From assembly GCA_002344565.1 (NCBI GenBank), contig DDTZ01000132.1:1-9339 (forward strand): a stretch of 9,339 nucleotides of DNA. The letters run 5' to 3'. Shown piece after piece: positions 1 through 6,523 of this stretch. Numbering within the stretch: the stretch's first letter is position 1; each line of letters opens with the position of its first letter. The position numbers and the translations under genes were made by a program. The stretch is from Bdellovibrionaceae bacterium UBA2351. Lineage in GTDB: Bacteria > Bdellovibrionota > Bdellovibrionia > Bdellovibrionales > Bdellovibrionaceae. The notes beneath the pieces are model-generated. The model saw only the letters and a list, made by a program, of their open reading frames with translations. It was not told the origin of the DNA and searched no databases.

Positions 1-1
1 T

Positions 2-127
2 ACTCATCCTTTGACTCAAAGTCGGATCGATAAAATAAAAAATCACAAAAATTACAATCCTGAAACTACGATCGTAGAAAAGATGGATCGGTCACAAATT
101 GATTGCGATAAACCTAGCCAAGATTAG
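2..127 (+). CDS. C-terminal end of a possible M48-family metallopeptidase (5' end outside window)
   Basis: This frame is open from the left edge to a TAG at 125-127 and encodes the last 41 residues of a protein. It begins THPLTQSRIDKIKNH, which resembles the segment near the end of M48 (HtpX/Oma1/BepA-like) zinc peptidases, where a 'THP...RI' motif is common; the metal site itself would lie upstream, outside the window. The rest is a charged tail with no visible domain. The gene is convergent with the methyltransferase on the other strand and their stop codons overlap by four bases, leaving no room for a separate terminator. The family call rests on this one short motif, so it could be wrong. 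That a gene ends here is more likely than not, because reading continues to a tidy tail-to-tail junction. Confidence 0.45.
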   Translation, partial: THPLTQSRIDKIKNHKNYNPETTIVEKMDRSQIDCDKPSQD

Positions 128-1428
128 ATAGTAACTTGTGCCATCATCATCTTTAAATAGAATCCTTCAGGGAAACCAAATAAATGAGGATGATCTGGAG
201 CATGTCCGCCCTGGGCTACTATTTTAGACGAGCGAAATGCCTTTATTTGCGCACGATTTACCGAATCTTTTAAATCTTCCAAACTAATAGCCCCAGAGCA
301 TGAACACGAAACAACAAATCCATACTTCTTGATGCCTTTGTAAGCTTTTAGATTAAGCTTCTGATACGCAGACTTAGCTGCTGGGATATGCTCCTTACTT
401 TTAGCGAACGCCGGTGGATCAACTATGATTAAATCAAAGTCTCTTTCTGCAATTGTAAATGCATCATCCATCACGTCGACTTGACGGCATTCTGCTTTGA
501 TACCGTATCCATCCATTGTAGCTTTTGCATTCGCTAGCGCATCTTTAGAGATATCCACTAACACAAACTCAGCCTCCACACCCATTTGCTTTAGAGCGAG
601 TCCTAAATAGGCTGTCCATTGCCCTAAGTGACAACAAATATCCATTATACGGACGTTCTTTGGCTTGAAAAATTTTACGTATTCGCTGAATACCTCTGCC
701 ACTCTAAGTAGATTGTAGTTTTGGTCCAAAAAGAAACCAGTCTTCTGCCCACCCATTAGATCGGAATGAATTTTCATCTCTGACTTCAAAAACCAATGAT
801 CAATCGATACTGGCATCACTGACAAATCGATAGTATCCAAATTATTTAATATCTGAGCCGGGCCAAATGGTAACCCTTCTTTTTCCCGAATCTTGATGTC
901 GTTTCGAAGAACTAAAATCGTTTGCTCCCAAGGGATCTGAACCAGTTTTTCTTGATATACACGTTCGACTAGATTTTTAAAGGCTTTCAAGGGATCAGCT
1001 ATGTAACTGTTAATTCCAGCCGTAGTGATTTGCACTACAAATACTTGGTAAGGTTTATTATTTTTTTCAGACAAAAAACGATCGATGATCAATCCGGGCA
1101 GAAAGTCATTTTCACTAAAGCATAAGCGAAAACTTTTCTTGTATCCTAAGGATAAACGCTGAACGAATAGTTCATATAGGCGTTCATTCAAAAAACTAGC
1201 TTTATCGTCTAGTTTTTCTCTAGAATCAAAAGTCACCGCTCGATAATAGAAAAAAGACAGCGCGTTCGCATACCCTCTAGAAACGAATTGGTTATTGGCA
1301 TCGCGAACTTCAATCACCTCATTCGGACTAACAGACTCACTCGGTTTATCAAATAAAGTCTTTGTTATCCAGGGATGACGTAACAATACTTTGGGATCAA
1401 TATTCTTTTTTAAATTCAAAGTAATCAT
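124..1428 (-). CDS. Class I SAM-dependent methyltransferase, RlmI-type (23S rRNA m5C family)
   Basis: A 434-residue protein of the RlmI/RlmK class, which methylates 23S rRNA in the cytoplasm using S-adenosylmethionine. The N-terminal 60 or so residues match the PUA-like RNA-binding part in position and style (HPWI near 18-21). The catalytic part carries GQKTGFFLDQ (227-236), the SAM-binding segment MDICCHLGQW (262-271), the acidic end of strand 2 at VDIS (291-294), VDPPAF (336-341), the cysteine motif SCSCS (374-378), and the closing DHP (412-414) and EGFYLK (421-426). All are in the family order. Length is slightly above E. coli RlmI (about 396). Motif I reads CCHLGQW instead of the more usual YTGGF-like sequence. 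The ATG overlaps the upstream gene's TGA (ATGA), with GAGG just before it, so translation is probably coupled. The exact rRNA target is not shown, so no symbol is given. Confidence 0.88.
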   Translation of the reverse strand: MITLNLKKNIDPKVLLRHPWITKTLFDKPSESVSPNEVIEVRDANNQFVSRGYANALSFFYYRAVTFDSREKLDDKASFLNERLYELFVQRLSLGYKKSFRLCFSENDFLPGLIIDRFLSEKNNKPYQVFVVQITTAGINSYIADPLKAFKNLVERVYQEKLVQIPWEQTILVLRNDIKIREKEGLPFGPAQILNNLDTIDLSVMPVSIDHWFLKSEMKIHSDLMGGQKTGFFLDQNYNLLRVAEVFSEYVKFFKPKNVRIMDICCHLGQWTAYLGLALKQMGVEAEFVLVDISKDALANAKATMDGYGIKAECRQVDVMDDAFTIAERDFDLIIVDPPAFAKSKEHIPAAKSAYQKLNLKAYKGIKKYGFVVSCSCSGAISLEDLKDSVNRAQIKAFRSSKIVAQGGHAPDHPHLFGFPEGFYLKMMMAQVTI

Positions 1429-2456
1429 TTAACCTCAAGCTCAAAAAAACTAAATACGGTTTTTTCAAAACTATTAAAATTATCATCACTGACCATGATC
1501 AGATATTTGGTACCCGCTAATTCGTATATGGCAAGGCCCTCATAGTTTTGATTCAGCTCTTCTTTATCACCATCTGGATTCAAAAGATATTTACCTTTTA
1601 CTTCCCATGAATCATTTTCCGACTTTCTTTTAATTAACCAGGCAATATTTGTATATTGCAAGCTCAGCGACATTTGGACAGATCGGCTCAAGACAATAAA
1701 TGAATTATCGGCCACTTTTACGATGTCGCTAATACCGTTGTAGACAAAGTTTGGACCAAGCAGTTCTTTCAAATCCATCTTTGAAGATTTTGCGAACTCG
1801 AACTTTCCATTCACGTATTTATATTCCAAAATGTAAAATACTTGATCACCGTCTTTATTCTGAACTAGGCCACTTTCAGAAACTAAATACAGTCGTTTAT
1901 TGGGTTCGTCGTAATAGACTCCTTCAAACGCTTTATTATTGTACAACCCAGCCGTTTGCTTGCCTTTAAATTTAGGCGTAAATTCAGGTGGAAGTTTAAT
2001 TCGTTGCTGAACCGTTTGGCCTTTAACTACAAACACGTCTGGACTAATTTTAGGTTTTGCATTCAGATCACCTTCGGAACTGAGCAACCAACTATCACCG
2101 ATTAAAGCCAAGCCTTCCAGGTCAAATACCGGCAGTTTTTTGGATTTCTTAAATATCGAAATCGTTTCGGCCAATTTTAGTTCAAATGGTTCTGTTTTGG
2201 AATTTTTTGTATGTATTTCGTAACGGTAAAGCCGGGGTGGACCAAACCGACCACGGTCATCGGTCACAACAAACAGATTCTGACCTTGCAATGTCAGGCC
2301 GGAAAAGCCACCCAGTTTTGTACCTTCAAATTTTTTTGAAGTATCGACCACGATAGATTGAATGGGCGTCATAGACAGTCCATCTAATGTCTGGGCTGCA
2401 ATCAACAGCGGAAGGGTTAAACCAAAAGTTAGAACGATAAATAGATTGAGCTTCAT
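1425..2456 (-). CDS. Secreted phytase-like (esterase-like activity of phytase) family protein
   Basis: A 343-residue exported protein. Residues 1-21 form a signal peptide (basic start, long hydrophobic core, cleavage likely after IAA). The mature part looks like a beta-propeller of the family usually named 'esterase-like activity of phytase' (PF13449). It shows GGFSGL (49-54), TDDRGR (65-70), DLEGLAL (112-118), SSEGD (126-130), AFEGV (176-180), NYEGLA (304-309) and SDDNFN (323-328): repeated E-G and acidic turns typical of that family, where they may bind metal. Substrate is unknown; the name does not prove phytase activity. It starts immediately after the folD stop (TAAATG) and ends overlapping the methyltransferase start, so it sits mid-operon. 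Its own ribosome site is weak, fitting translational coupling to folD. Confidence 0.82.
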   Translation of the reverse strand: MKLNLFIVLTFGLTLPLLIAAQTLDGLSMTPIQSIVVDTSKKFEGTKLGGFSGLTLQGQNLFVVTDDRGRFGPPRLYRYEIHTKNSKTEPFELKLAETISIFKKSKKLPVFDLEGLALIGDSWLLSSEGDLNAKPKISPDVFVVKGQTVQQRIKLPPEFTPKFKGKQTAGLYNNKAFEGVYYDEPNKRLYLVSESGLVQNKDGDQVFYILEYKYVNGKFEFAKSSKMDLKELLGPNFVYNGISDIVKVADNSFIVLSRSVQMSLSLQYTNIAWLIKRKSENDSWEVKGKYLLNPDGDKEELNQNYEGLAIYELAGTKYLIMVSDDNFNSFEKTVFSFFELEVK

Positions 2457-3305
2457 TTATTTCATTCGCAATTTAGCAAGCTGAACCGTATTTTCCAGCA
2501 GACACGCAATGGTCATAGGACCAACACCACCTGGAACAGGAGTAATAGCTTTCACTATTGGCGAAACCGCCGCAAAATCTACGTCACCACCAATTTTACC
2601 ATGTTCATCTTTGTGGATACCCACATCAACGACGACATGATTTTTATTAAAATAGTCGACCCCAAAGAAATTCATTTTTCCGGCGGCCACTACGACGATC
2701 TCGGATTCTTGAATTACTTGCTTTAAATTTTCAGTGTGACTATGAGCTAAAGTCACCGTTGCATTTTTCTTGAGTAAAAGTGCCGCCATAGGTTTGCCAA
2801 CGATCTGGCTGCGTCCGATCACAACCGCGCGCTTTCCTTTAACCGAGATATTATAAAAATCTAAAATTTTAATCACTCCACTTGGTGTACATGGTTTTAC
2901 ATGTTCAAAGTCGGACCATAAATAGCCGGCCGACAAGAAGGTAAGGCCATCAGCATCCTTCATGGGATCAATGGCTTTCAGAACCGACGTTAAATCAATG
3001 TGTTTAGGCACGGGTAGTTGAACTAAAATGCCGTCCACATTCGGGTCATTATTTAATTTATGGATTTCACTTTCCAGCTGGCTTTGAGTAACAGAGGCTT
3101 CTAAATTGATGATTTCAGACTGCATGCCCACCTTTTGAGACGCCGTATGCTTGCTTTTGACATACACAAGGCTGGCTGGGTCATTTCCCACAATAATCAC
3201 TTTTAAGCAGGGCTTACGGTGATACTTTTTAGTGAATTCAGCGATGTCTAAGGTCAGTTTAGCTCGTAGGTCGTCAGCGACTTTGCGTCCGTCTAAAAGA
3301 ATCAT
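2457..3305 (-). CDS. folD: Bifunctional methylenetetrahydrofolate dehydrogenase / methenyltetrahydrofolate cyclohydrolase FolD
   Basis: FolD interconverts 5,10-methylene-, 5,10-methenyl- and 10-formyl-tetrahydrofolate with NADP, supplying one-carbon units for purine and formyl-Met synthesis in the cytoplasm. The 282 residues match the family's usual length. The catalytic pair appears as Y48 and K52 in YVKSK. Further family motifs are DGILVQLPVP (91-100), KDADG (116-120, with the catalytic Asp119), PCTPSG (138-143), the NADP-binding GRSQIVGKPM (164-173), DVGIH (227-231) and PVPGGVGPMT (256-265). KDADG replaces the more common KDVDG, a conservative change. AGGAG lies five bases before the ATG, fixing the start. 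It is the first gene of a minus-strand operon and abuts the phytase-like gene with a TAAATG junction. Confidence 0.97.
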   Translation of the reverse strand: MILLDGRKVADDLRAKLTLDIAEFTKKYHRKPCLKVIIVGNDPASLVYVKSKHTASQKVGMQSEIINLEASVTQSQLESEIHKLNNDPNVDGILVQLPVPKHIDLTSVLKAIDPMKDADGLTFLSAGYLWSDFEHVKPCTPSGVIKILDFYNISVKGKRAVVIGRSQIVGKPMAALLLKKNATVTLAHSHTENLKQVIQESEIVVVAAGKMNFFGVDYFNKNHVVVDVGIHKDEHGKIGGDVDFAAVSPIVKAITPVPGGVGPMTIACLLENTVQLAKLRMK

Positions 3306-3367
3306 GGGGGCTCCTGTCCTTGATACTGTTGTTTTACCCTATACCGTTGAATTATTTAAATTATTTA

Positions 3368-3396
3368 TTGACCCCCTAATCAGAATTGATTAATTT
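3368..3396 (+). promoter_or_regulatory. Candidate sigma70 promoter for the small lysine-rich protein gene
   Basis: TTGACC at 3368-3373 and TAATTT at 3391-3396 are separated by exactly 17 bases, a good match to a housekeeping -35/-10 pair. Transcription would start near 3403, about 40 bases before the ATG at 3442. The spacer and the start of the -10 box hold an inverted repeat (TAATCA at 3377-3382 and TGATTA at 3387-3392). The same region must also contain the folD promoter on the other strand, which could not be placed with confidence. Prediction by eye only. Confidence 0.45.
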
Positions 3397-3441
3397 CCAG
3401 GACATTGGCTACCGCTTAATGTCAAACGAAGAGGTGAATTT

Positions 3442-3699
3442 ATGTCTGAAAAAGTAAAACTATCAAAAGACGGCAGCAGCATCGACTTCGTTCAATCTGA
3501 AAACGTTCCAACGTCTTTAAAAAAATTCCGTCAAAGCCCTGAAATCGAAGGTTTTTATCGTTTTATTTTTGAAAACGACCTTCAGAAAGAAGGCTACGAA
3601 ATCCTAGATCGCATTATCACCCAAAGAAAACTCAAAAAGCAGCAAGATAAAAAACAAGCCGCTTTAGAAGACAAAAAAGACTCTAAAAAGAAAAAATAA
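3442..3699 (+). CDS. Small lysine-rich protein of unknown function
   Basis: An 85-residue cytoplasmic protein without signal peptide or membrane segment. The first 30 residues are polar. Residues 33-62 (SPEIEGFYRFIFENDLQKEG onward) look like amphipathic helix with an aromatic cluster, and the last 24 residues are mostly lysine, glutamine and aspartate, ending in KKKK. Such a tail suggests nucleic acid or ribosome contact, but that is inference. GAGGTG at 3431-3436, five bases before the ATG, supports the start, and a promoter-like pair lies at 3368-3396. The gene diverges from folD and is 82 bases from the pilin cluster. That it has its own ribosome site and promoter argues it is real. No family was recognised. 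Confidence 0.8.
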   Translation: MSEKVKLSKDGSSIDFVQSENVPTSLKKFRQSPEIEGFYRFIFENDLQKEGYEILDRIITQRKLKKQQDKKQAALEDKKDSKKKK

Positions 3700-3781
3700 T
3701 CCGGCCGCCGGCGCTAGCTTTAAAATAACTACGTTTATACCCTAGCTTCAGAATTGCCTGCTTCCTAAACCGGAGGCAGCT

Positions 3782-4042
3782 ATGAAGACCATTTCAAAAT
3801 ATCAAAAAAAGCATTCTCGTTCCCGAGGACAGGGCTTAGTCGAATACCTCATTATCGTTTCTATTGTCGCCGTCGGCGCCATCGGTATTGTTAAGGTCAT
3901 TAGTCAAAATATGCGATTTCATTTTACCCAAGTCGCCGAATCATTAGGATCTCACGCACCCGAACGTCCCCAGCGTGGTGAAATTCGTAAATCCCATTTT
4001 GAAGCCAAAGACTTCAGTAATTTTTGGGAAGGCTCCAAATGA
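3782..4042 (+). CDS. Flp-type (class IVb) prepilin
   Basis: An 86-residue prepilin-like protein, probably a subunit or minor component of a Tad/Flp pilus. The 16-residue basic leader ends in glycine, followed by QGLVEYLIIV. The expected prepilin peptidase cut after G16 leaves Glu at mature position 5 next to Tyr, the signature of Flp pilins. Residues 17-42 form the hydrophobic helix that packs in the pilus and anchors in the inner membrane. Typical Flp pilins are about 50-60 residues; this one has a 35-40 residue charged tail (SHAPERPQRGEIRKS onward) that is unusual for a major pilin. GGAGG at 3772-3776 stands five bases before the ATG. It is the first gene of the cluster, and its TGA overlaps the next ATG. 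Confidence 0.82.
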   Translation: MKTISKYQKKHSRSRGQGLVEYLIIVSIVAVGAIGIVKVISQNMRFHFTQVAESLGSHAPERPQRGEIRKSHFEAKDFSNFWEGSK

Positions 4043-4407
4043 GCCTTCGTAAAAAAAATGGTTTTACGATCAGTGAATTTCTCATTACGGTCGTGTCCCT
4101 TTTCTGTGGACTCTATTTTATTTTCTGGACATGTTACCTAGGATGCAATTTTGCTTTGGCCAAGTTTTATCTTGATGATTTTTCCTTCTGCGAACTCAAT
4201 ACTCAATCTAATAAGTGTTGGATATTTTTAAAGCGCCGCGTGGATGCACTCAAGTTCGTAAGAATCAATAGCCTCTATACCGACTCCACTGCAGTTGATA
4301 AAACAGTGTATTTGGTTTTTGACTATGCCTTGCCGATAATAGGCCTTAATCGCGGTGTCGAAAATATTAAACTTTCATCATCTATCCAACTAGGTCGATG
4401 GCAATGA
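4039..4407 (+). CDS. TadE-like minor pilin / pseudopilin
   Basis: A 122-residue protein with a short basic leader (MSLRKKNG) then FTISEF. A prepilin peptidase cut after G8 would leave Glu at mature position 5 (E13), as in TadE and TadF. Hydrophobic residues 14-41 form one membrane helix, followed by a small periplasmic domain with two cysteines (C51, C60) nine residues apart, probably a disulfide-closed loop. I chose the ATG at 4039, because it overlaps the pilin stop as ATGA and has GGAAGG six bases upstream; an in-frame TTG at 4024 would add five residues but lies inside the pilin gene without advantage. Its TGA overlaps the next ATG at 4404. The class is clear from the leader; assignment to TadE and not TadF is tentative. 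Confidence 0.68.
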   Translation: MSLRKKNGFTISEFLITVVSLFCGLYFIFWTCYLGCNFALAKFYLDDFSFCELNTQSNKCWIFLKRRVDALKFVRINSLYTDSTAVDKTVYLVFDYALPIIGLNRGVENIKLSSSIQLGRWQ

Positions 4408-5090
4408 TTCACTCACAAAAAGGTTACGCGGTTATCGTGACATGTTTTTTACTACCATTGGTCTTACTCAGTCTTGGACTGATTGCATTCAGCTTGTTAA
4501 AGACCCGCCATTCTTTCGTGGTCAAAACCTCGTGTCAACAGCAGTACCATCACTACTTTTCGATTCTGAAAACTGAAATTGGTTTTATCGAAACGTTGAA
4601 CACACCCGCATTAACTCTGCATCATATTCAAATGACCTTGTTGCCGATGATTTGGTTTCCGCCTGCATTAAAGGCCTATCGCGCTATTTTAAAACTTCGA
4701 AAAAATTTGCAGAAAATACAAAATTTCGCCATAAAAAAATTTAACACATTAAATATGGCGCTCTCAATTAAAACGTTTGCTGGAGTTCAGCACTCTCTTT
4801 ACAGCGAAAATCGCAAATTAACTGAAACGCTCGCTCACCAGAGCCTAGCGACCTACTCCGTAAATACAAAACTCCAAATTGTAAAACGTATGAACATTCT
4901 ATTTCCTCCATATGATCCCCATCCACAAATTGCAAAGCGACAAGAATTCAGGATTTCTATGAAACACGGAATTCGTCCCAAGACTTGGATCAATGTCTTT
5001 GCGATACCAAAGCTGACGGAACAGTACACATGTTCGGCCTCTTTAACTGTCGAACCAAACAAGCAACTTAAAATCACATATCAACTATGA
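4404..5090 (+). CDS. TadG/TadE-like pilin-associated membrane protein
   Basis: A 228-residue protein with the N-terminal pattern of TadG-like proteins: a short start (MIHSQKG), a glycine, then one hydrophobic helix (residues 9-32, rich in Leu, with LLPL like the common 'lPlLL' of TadG). The rest is periplasmic, basic and mostly helical by appearance, with no recognised domain; residues 85-118 are Lys-rich. Glu at position 5 after the glycine is absent (YAVIV), so processing by prepilin peptidase is uncertain. Cysteines at 44 and 210 could pair. The ATG at 4404 overlaps the previous TGA (ATGA) and is preferred; an in-frame ATG at 4398 would add two residues. The C-terminal stop overlaps the ATG of a 34-codon gene. 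The function is inferred from the leader and the neighbourhood. Confidence 0.55.
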   Translation: MIHSQKGYAVIVTCFLLPLVLLSLGLIAFSLLKTRHSFVVKTSCQQQYHHYFSILKTEIGFIETLNTPALTLHHIQMTLLPMIWFPPALKAYRAILKLRKNLQKIQNFAIKKFNTLNMALSIKTFAGVQHSLYSENRKLTETLAHQSLATYSVNTKLQIVKRMNILFPPYDPHPQIAKRQEFRISMKHGIRPKTWINVFAIPKLTEQYTCSASLTVEPNKQLKITYQL

Positions 5091-5191
5091 AAAACCACAA
5101 AATTGTCACTGAACTTTTAAGTGTCGCGACATTTACATTGATTCTAATTTTTCTGGCTTTTATCGCAAATTTTAAAATGGAGGGACTGTGA
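5087..5191 (+). CDS. Short 34-residue single-span membrane peptide in the pilin cluster
   Basis: The frame runs ATG at 5087 to TGA at 5189-5191 and encodes 34 residues beginning MKNHKIVTELLSVATF. Residues 10-28 are almost wholly hydrophobic, giving one membrane helix, with a short MEGL end. Both ends overlap neighbours in the same way as the rest of the cluster: its ATG overlaps the upstream TGA (ATGA) and its TGA overlaps the next gene's GTG (GTGA). It also carries the GGAGGG ribosome site of the next gene in its last codons. KIVTELL resembles the 'xTxxEx' start of the TadE-like protein (FTISEF), so it may be a reduced minor pilin, but there is no glycine cleavage site. The tight fit is the main reason to believe it is translated. 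Confidence 0.6.
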   Translation: MKNHKIVTELLSVATFTLILIFLAFIANFKMEGL

Positions 5192-5670
5192 TTATAAAAA
5201 ATAAAATTTCAAGTTTGATTACCTGCCTCGATCAAAAGAACCGTCTGATTCTATTTTTCTTGATAGGATTTGCGATAGTTGGATTTTCACAAATAAAAGC
5301 ACAGTCAACCCGTACCGAATCAGACCGTTTTCAGATCGATACGATTATTCCATCGGGATACGTTTTGATTCCAATAAAACTACTAAATGCCGATGCAATT
5401 TCTGCGGTCATTGGTACCCATGGTGTTGCTGATATATATGCCACCATACAAGGCGAACGAACTAAACTGCTATTTGCTCGGACTAAAATAATAAAATCGC
5501 CGGTAGAAGATGCCACATTTTCAGTTTTAGTTAAAGAAACTAAAGCTCACCTACTATCCAATAGCGAAAATCCATTTTTTGCGGCTGTTCAAAATCCACG
5601 TACACGAGCTATCGATTCTAATTCTAATGAACGCCGCAAACCCGGTATAAAAATCATTTATCAAAACTAG
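5188..5670 (+). CDS. CpaB/RcpC-like pilus assembly protein (probable)
   Basis: A 160-residue protein starting at GTG, with GGAGGG three bases upstream and the GTG overlapping the preceding TGA. Residues 19-37 form one membrane helix and the rest would be periplasmic. Residues 49-137 read as a compact beta-rich module: DTIIPSGYVLIPI, then ADAISAVIGTHGVADIYAT, then a strand LLFARTKII and TFSVLVKETKAHLLSN. Order and style match the second half of CpaB/RcpC proteins, which sit in the periplasm and join the Tad secretin. Full CpaB is usually about 250-350 residues with an N-terminal SAF domain; that part is missing or very short here. The family link is by pattern only and would need a profile search. 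It is followed after ten bases by the next gene. Confidence 0.5.
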   Translation: MIIKNKISSLITCLDQKNRLILFFLIGFAIVGFSQIKAQSTRTESDRFQIDTIIPSGYVLIPIKLLNADAISAVIGTHGVADIYATIQGERTKLLFARTKIIKSPVEDATFSVLVKETKAHLLSNSENPFFAAVQNPRTRAIDSNSNERRKPGIKIIYQN

Positions 5671-5680
5671 GTTGGAAAAT

Positions 5681-6523
5681 ATGTATCAAATACTCGCACT
5701 CATAATCATATGCGCTAATGCCTTTGCCGAGCCCGCTATTTGGATAAATATGAACCGGGAATCTGTCGAGTTTCTGAACCACGTTACAAGCGAAGGTGAT
5801 ATTACTATTGCTGATTACTACCTTTCAGTTTATGAGAACAAGAATATCGATCAACACCTTTTGTTAGAAAGACTCGATTTCTTTTCTAAAAACAAAATAG
5901 CCGCATCAGCTCTGGACAACGAAGTTCAAAATCTACAAAAATCATATATTTTAAATTCGAGTAATCGGCTACTGCTATTCGAATATCTGAAACTTGAAGC
6001 TAATACAAGTAAGAGTCTTTGCCATATCTATGCAAATGATTTCTCACTCAAGGAATCAGAACCTTTTTTTGAATCAAGCTGTTCTCTATCGCGCATTTCA
6101 TTGTCAGGCTTGAATTCCGATTTCGAAAAATTCGACTACGTGTTGGTTGATGGAAACAAAATCAATATCCAGGTTTCCCCCTATTTTTTTACGTCTGGGC
6201 AAGCTCATCAATTTGTGTTTATTTCCAATCGTTATCAAACTCAAGAAATCACCTCCACCGCTAAGAACTTGAAAAAAACTCCCTTATCGCTGACCCCTTG
6301 GGCCGAGGGCGAGTGCGCTCGGGATATCAAAAGTAGTGTTTCGCTATCTGAGCCCGTTAAAATATATTTTTCCAAAAACTGTGTTCAGAATTTAGGAACA
6401 AATAGCTCAGCCACCGTCGCTTTTATCAAACGAAATAAATATTATATTATTTCTGGGTTATTGATTTCACTCGCCGCTTTGTATGTTAGTTCCCAGTATG
6501 AATTGGGGGTAGGTCTACCTTAA
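5681..6523 (+). CDS. Secreted protein with possible PEGA-like domain and C-terminal membrane anchor
   Basis: A 280-residue protein of unrecognised family. The ATG at 5681 is chosen because GGA lies four bases upstream and the result has a clear signal peptide (MYQILALIIICANAFA, cleavage before EP); an in-frame TTG at 5672 would only add three residues. The mature half is helical in look. Residues 151-192 (FDYVLVDGNKINI ... GQAHQFVFISNRY) follow the PEGA pattern of 'V-DG' strand, G-x-H turn and aromatic Tyr, so it may be a beta module, uncertain. Four cysteines lie as two pairs about 20 apart (114/134 and 212/234), which suggests two disulfides. Residues 254-271 form a membrane helix near the C terminus. 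Ten bases separate it from the CpaB-like gene, so it is probably in the same transcript. Its last 38 bases overlap the convergent amidohydrolase. Confidence 0.65.
   Translation: MYQILALIIICANAFAEPAIWINMNRESVEFLNHVTSEGDITIADYYLSVYENKNIDQHLLLERLDFFSKNKIAASALDNEVQNLQKSYILNSSNRLLLFEYLKLEANTSKSLCHIYANDFSLKESEPFFESSCSLSRISLSGLNSDFEKFDYVLVDGNKINIQVSPYFFTSGQAHQFVFISNRYQTQEITSTAKNLKKTPLSLTPWAEGECARDIKSSVSLSEPVKIYFSKNCVQNLGTNSSATVAFIKRNKYYIISGLLISLAALYVSSQYELGVGLP

Noticed and set aside
66..77. Perfect 12-bp palindrome CTACGATCGTAG
   Set aside because: It lies in coding sequence, has no loop for a stable hairpin and no adjacent T-run on the minus strand long enough for a terminator; chance is a sufficient explanation.
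3701..3716. GC-rich CCGG-CCG-CCGG hairpin after the small lysine-rich gene as a terminator
   Set aside because: The stem is only four base pairs and no T-run follows on the plus strand. On the minus strand a T-rich run follows, but no gene needs a terminator there.
4853..5077. Minus-strand frame of 74 codons inside the TadG-like gene
   Set aside because: It is wholly within a better supported gene, has no ribosome site, and its product has no recognisable features.
5672..5680. TTG at 5672 as the start of the anchored secreted protein
   Set aside because: The ATG three codons on has better ribosome-site spacing and gives a standard signal peptide.
5711..5713. Lipobox cysteine (C11) making the 5681 gene a lipoprotein
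   Set aside because: The residues before it are III, lacking the Gly/Ala/Ser needed at -1, and a standard AFA cleavage site follows.
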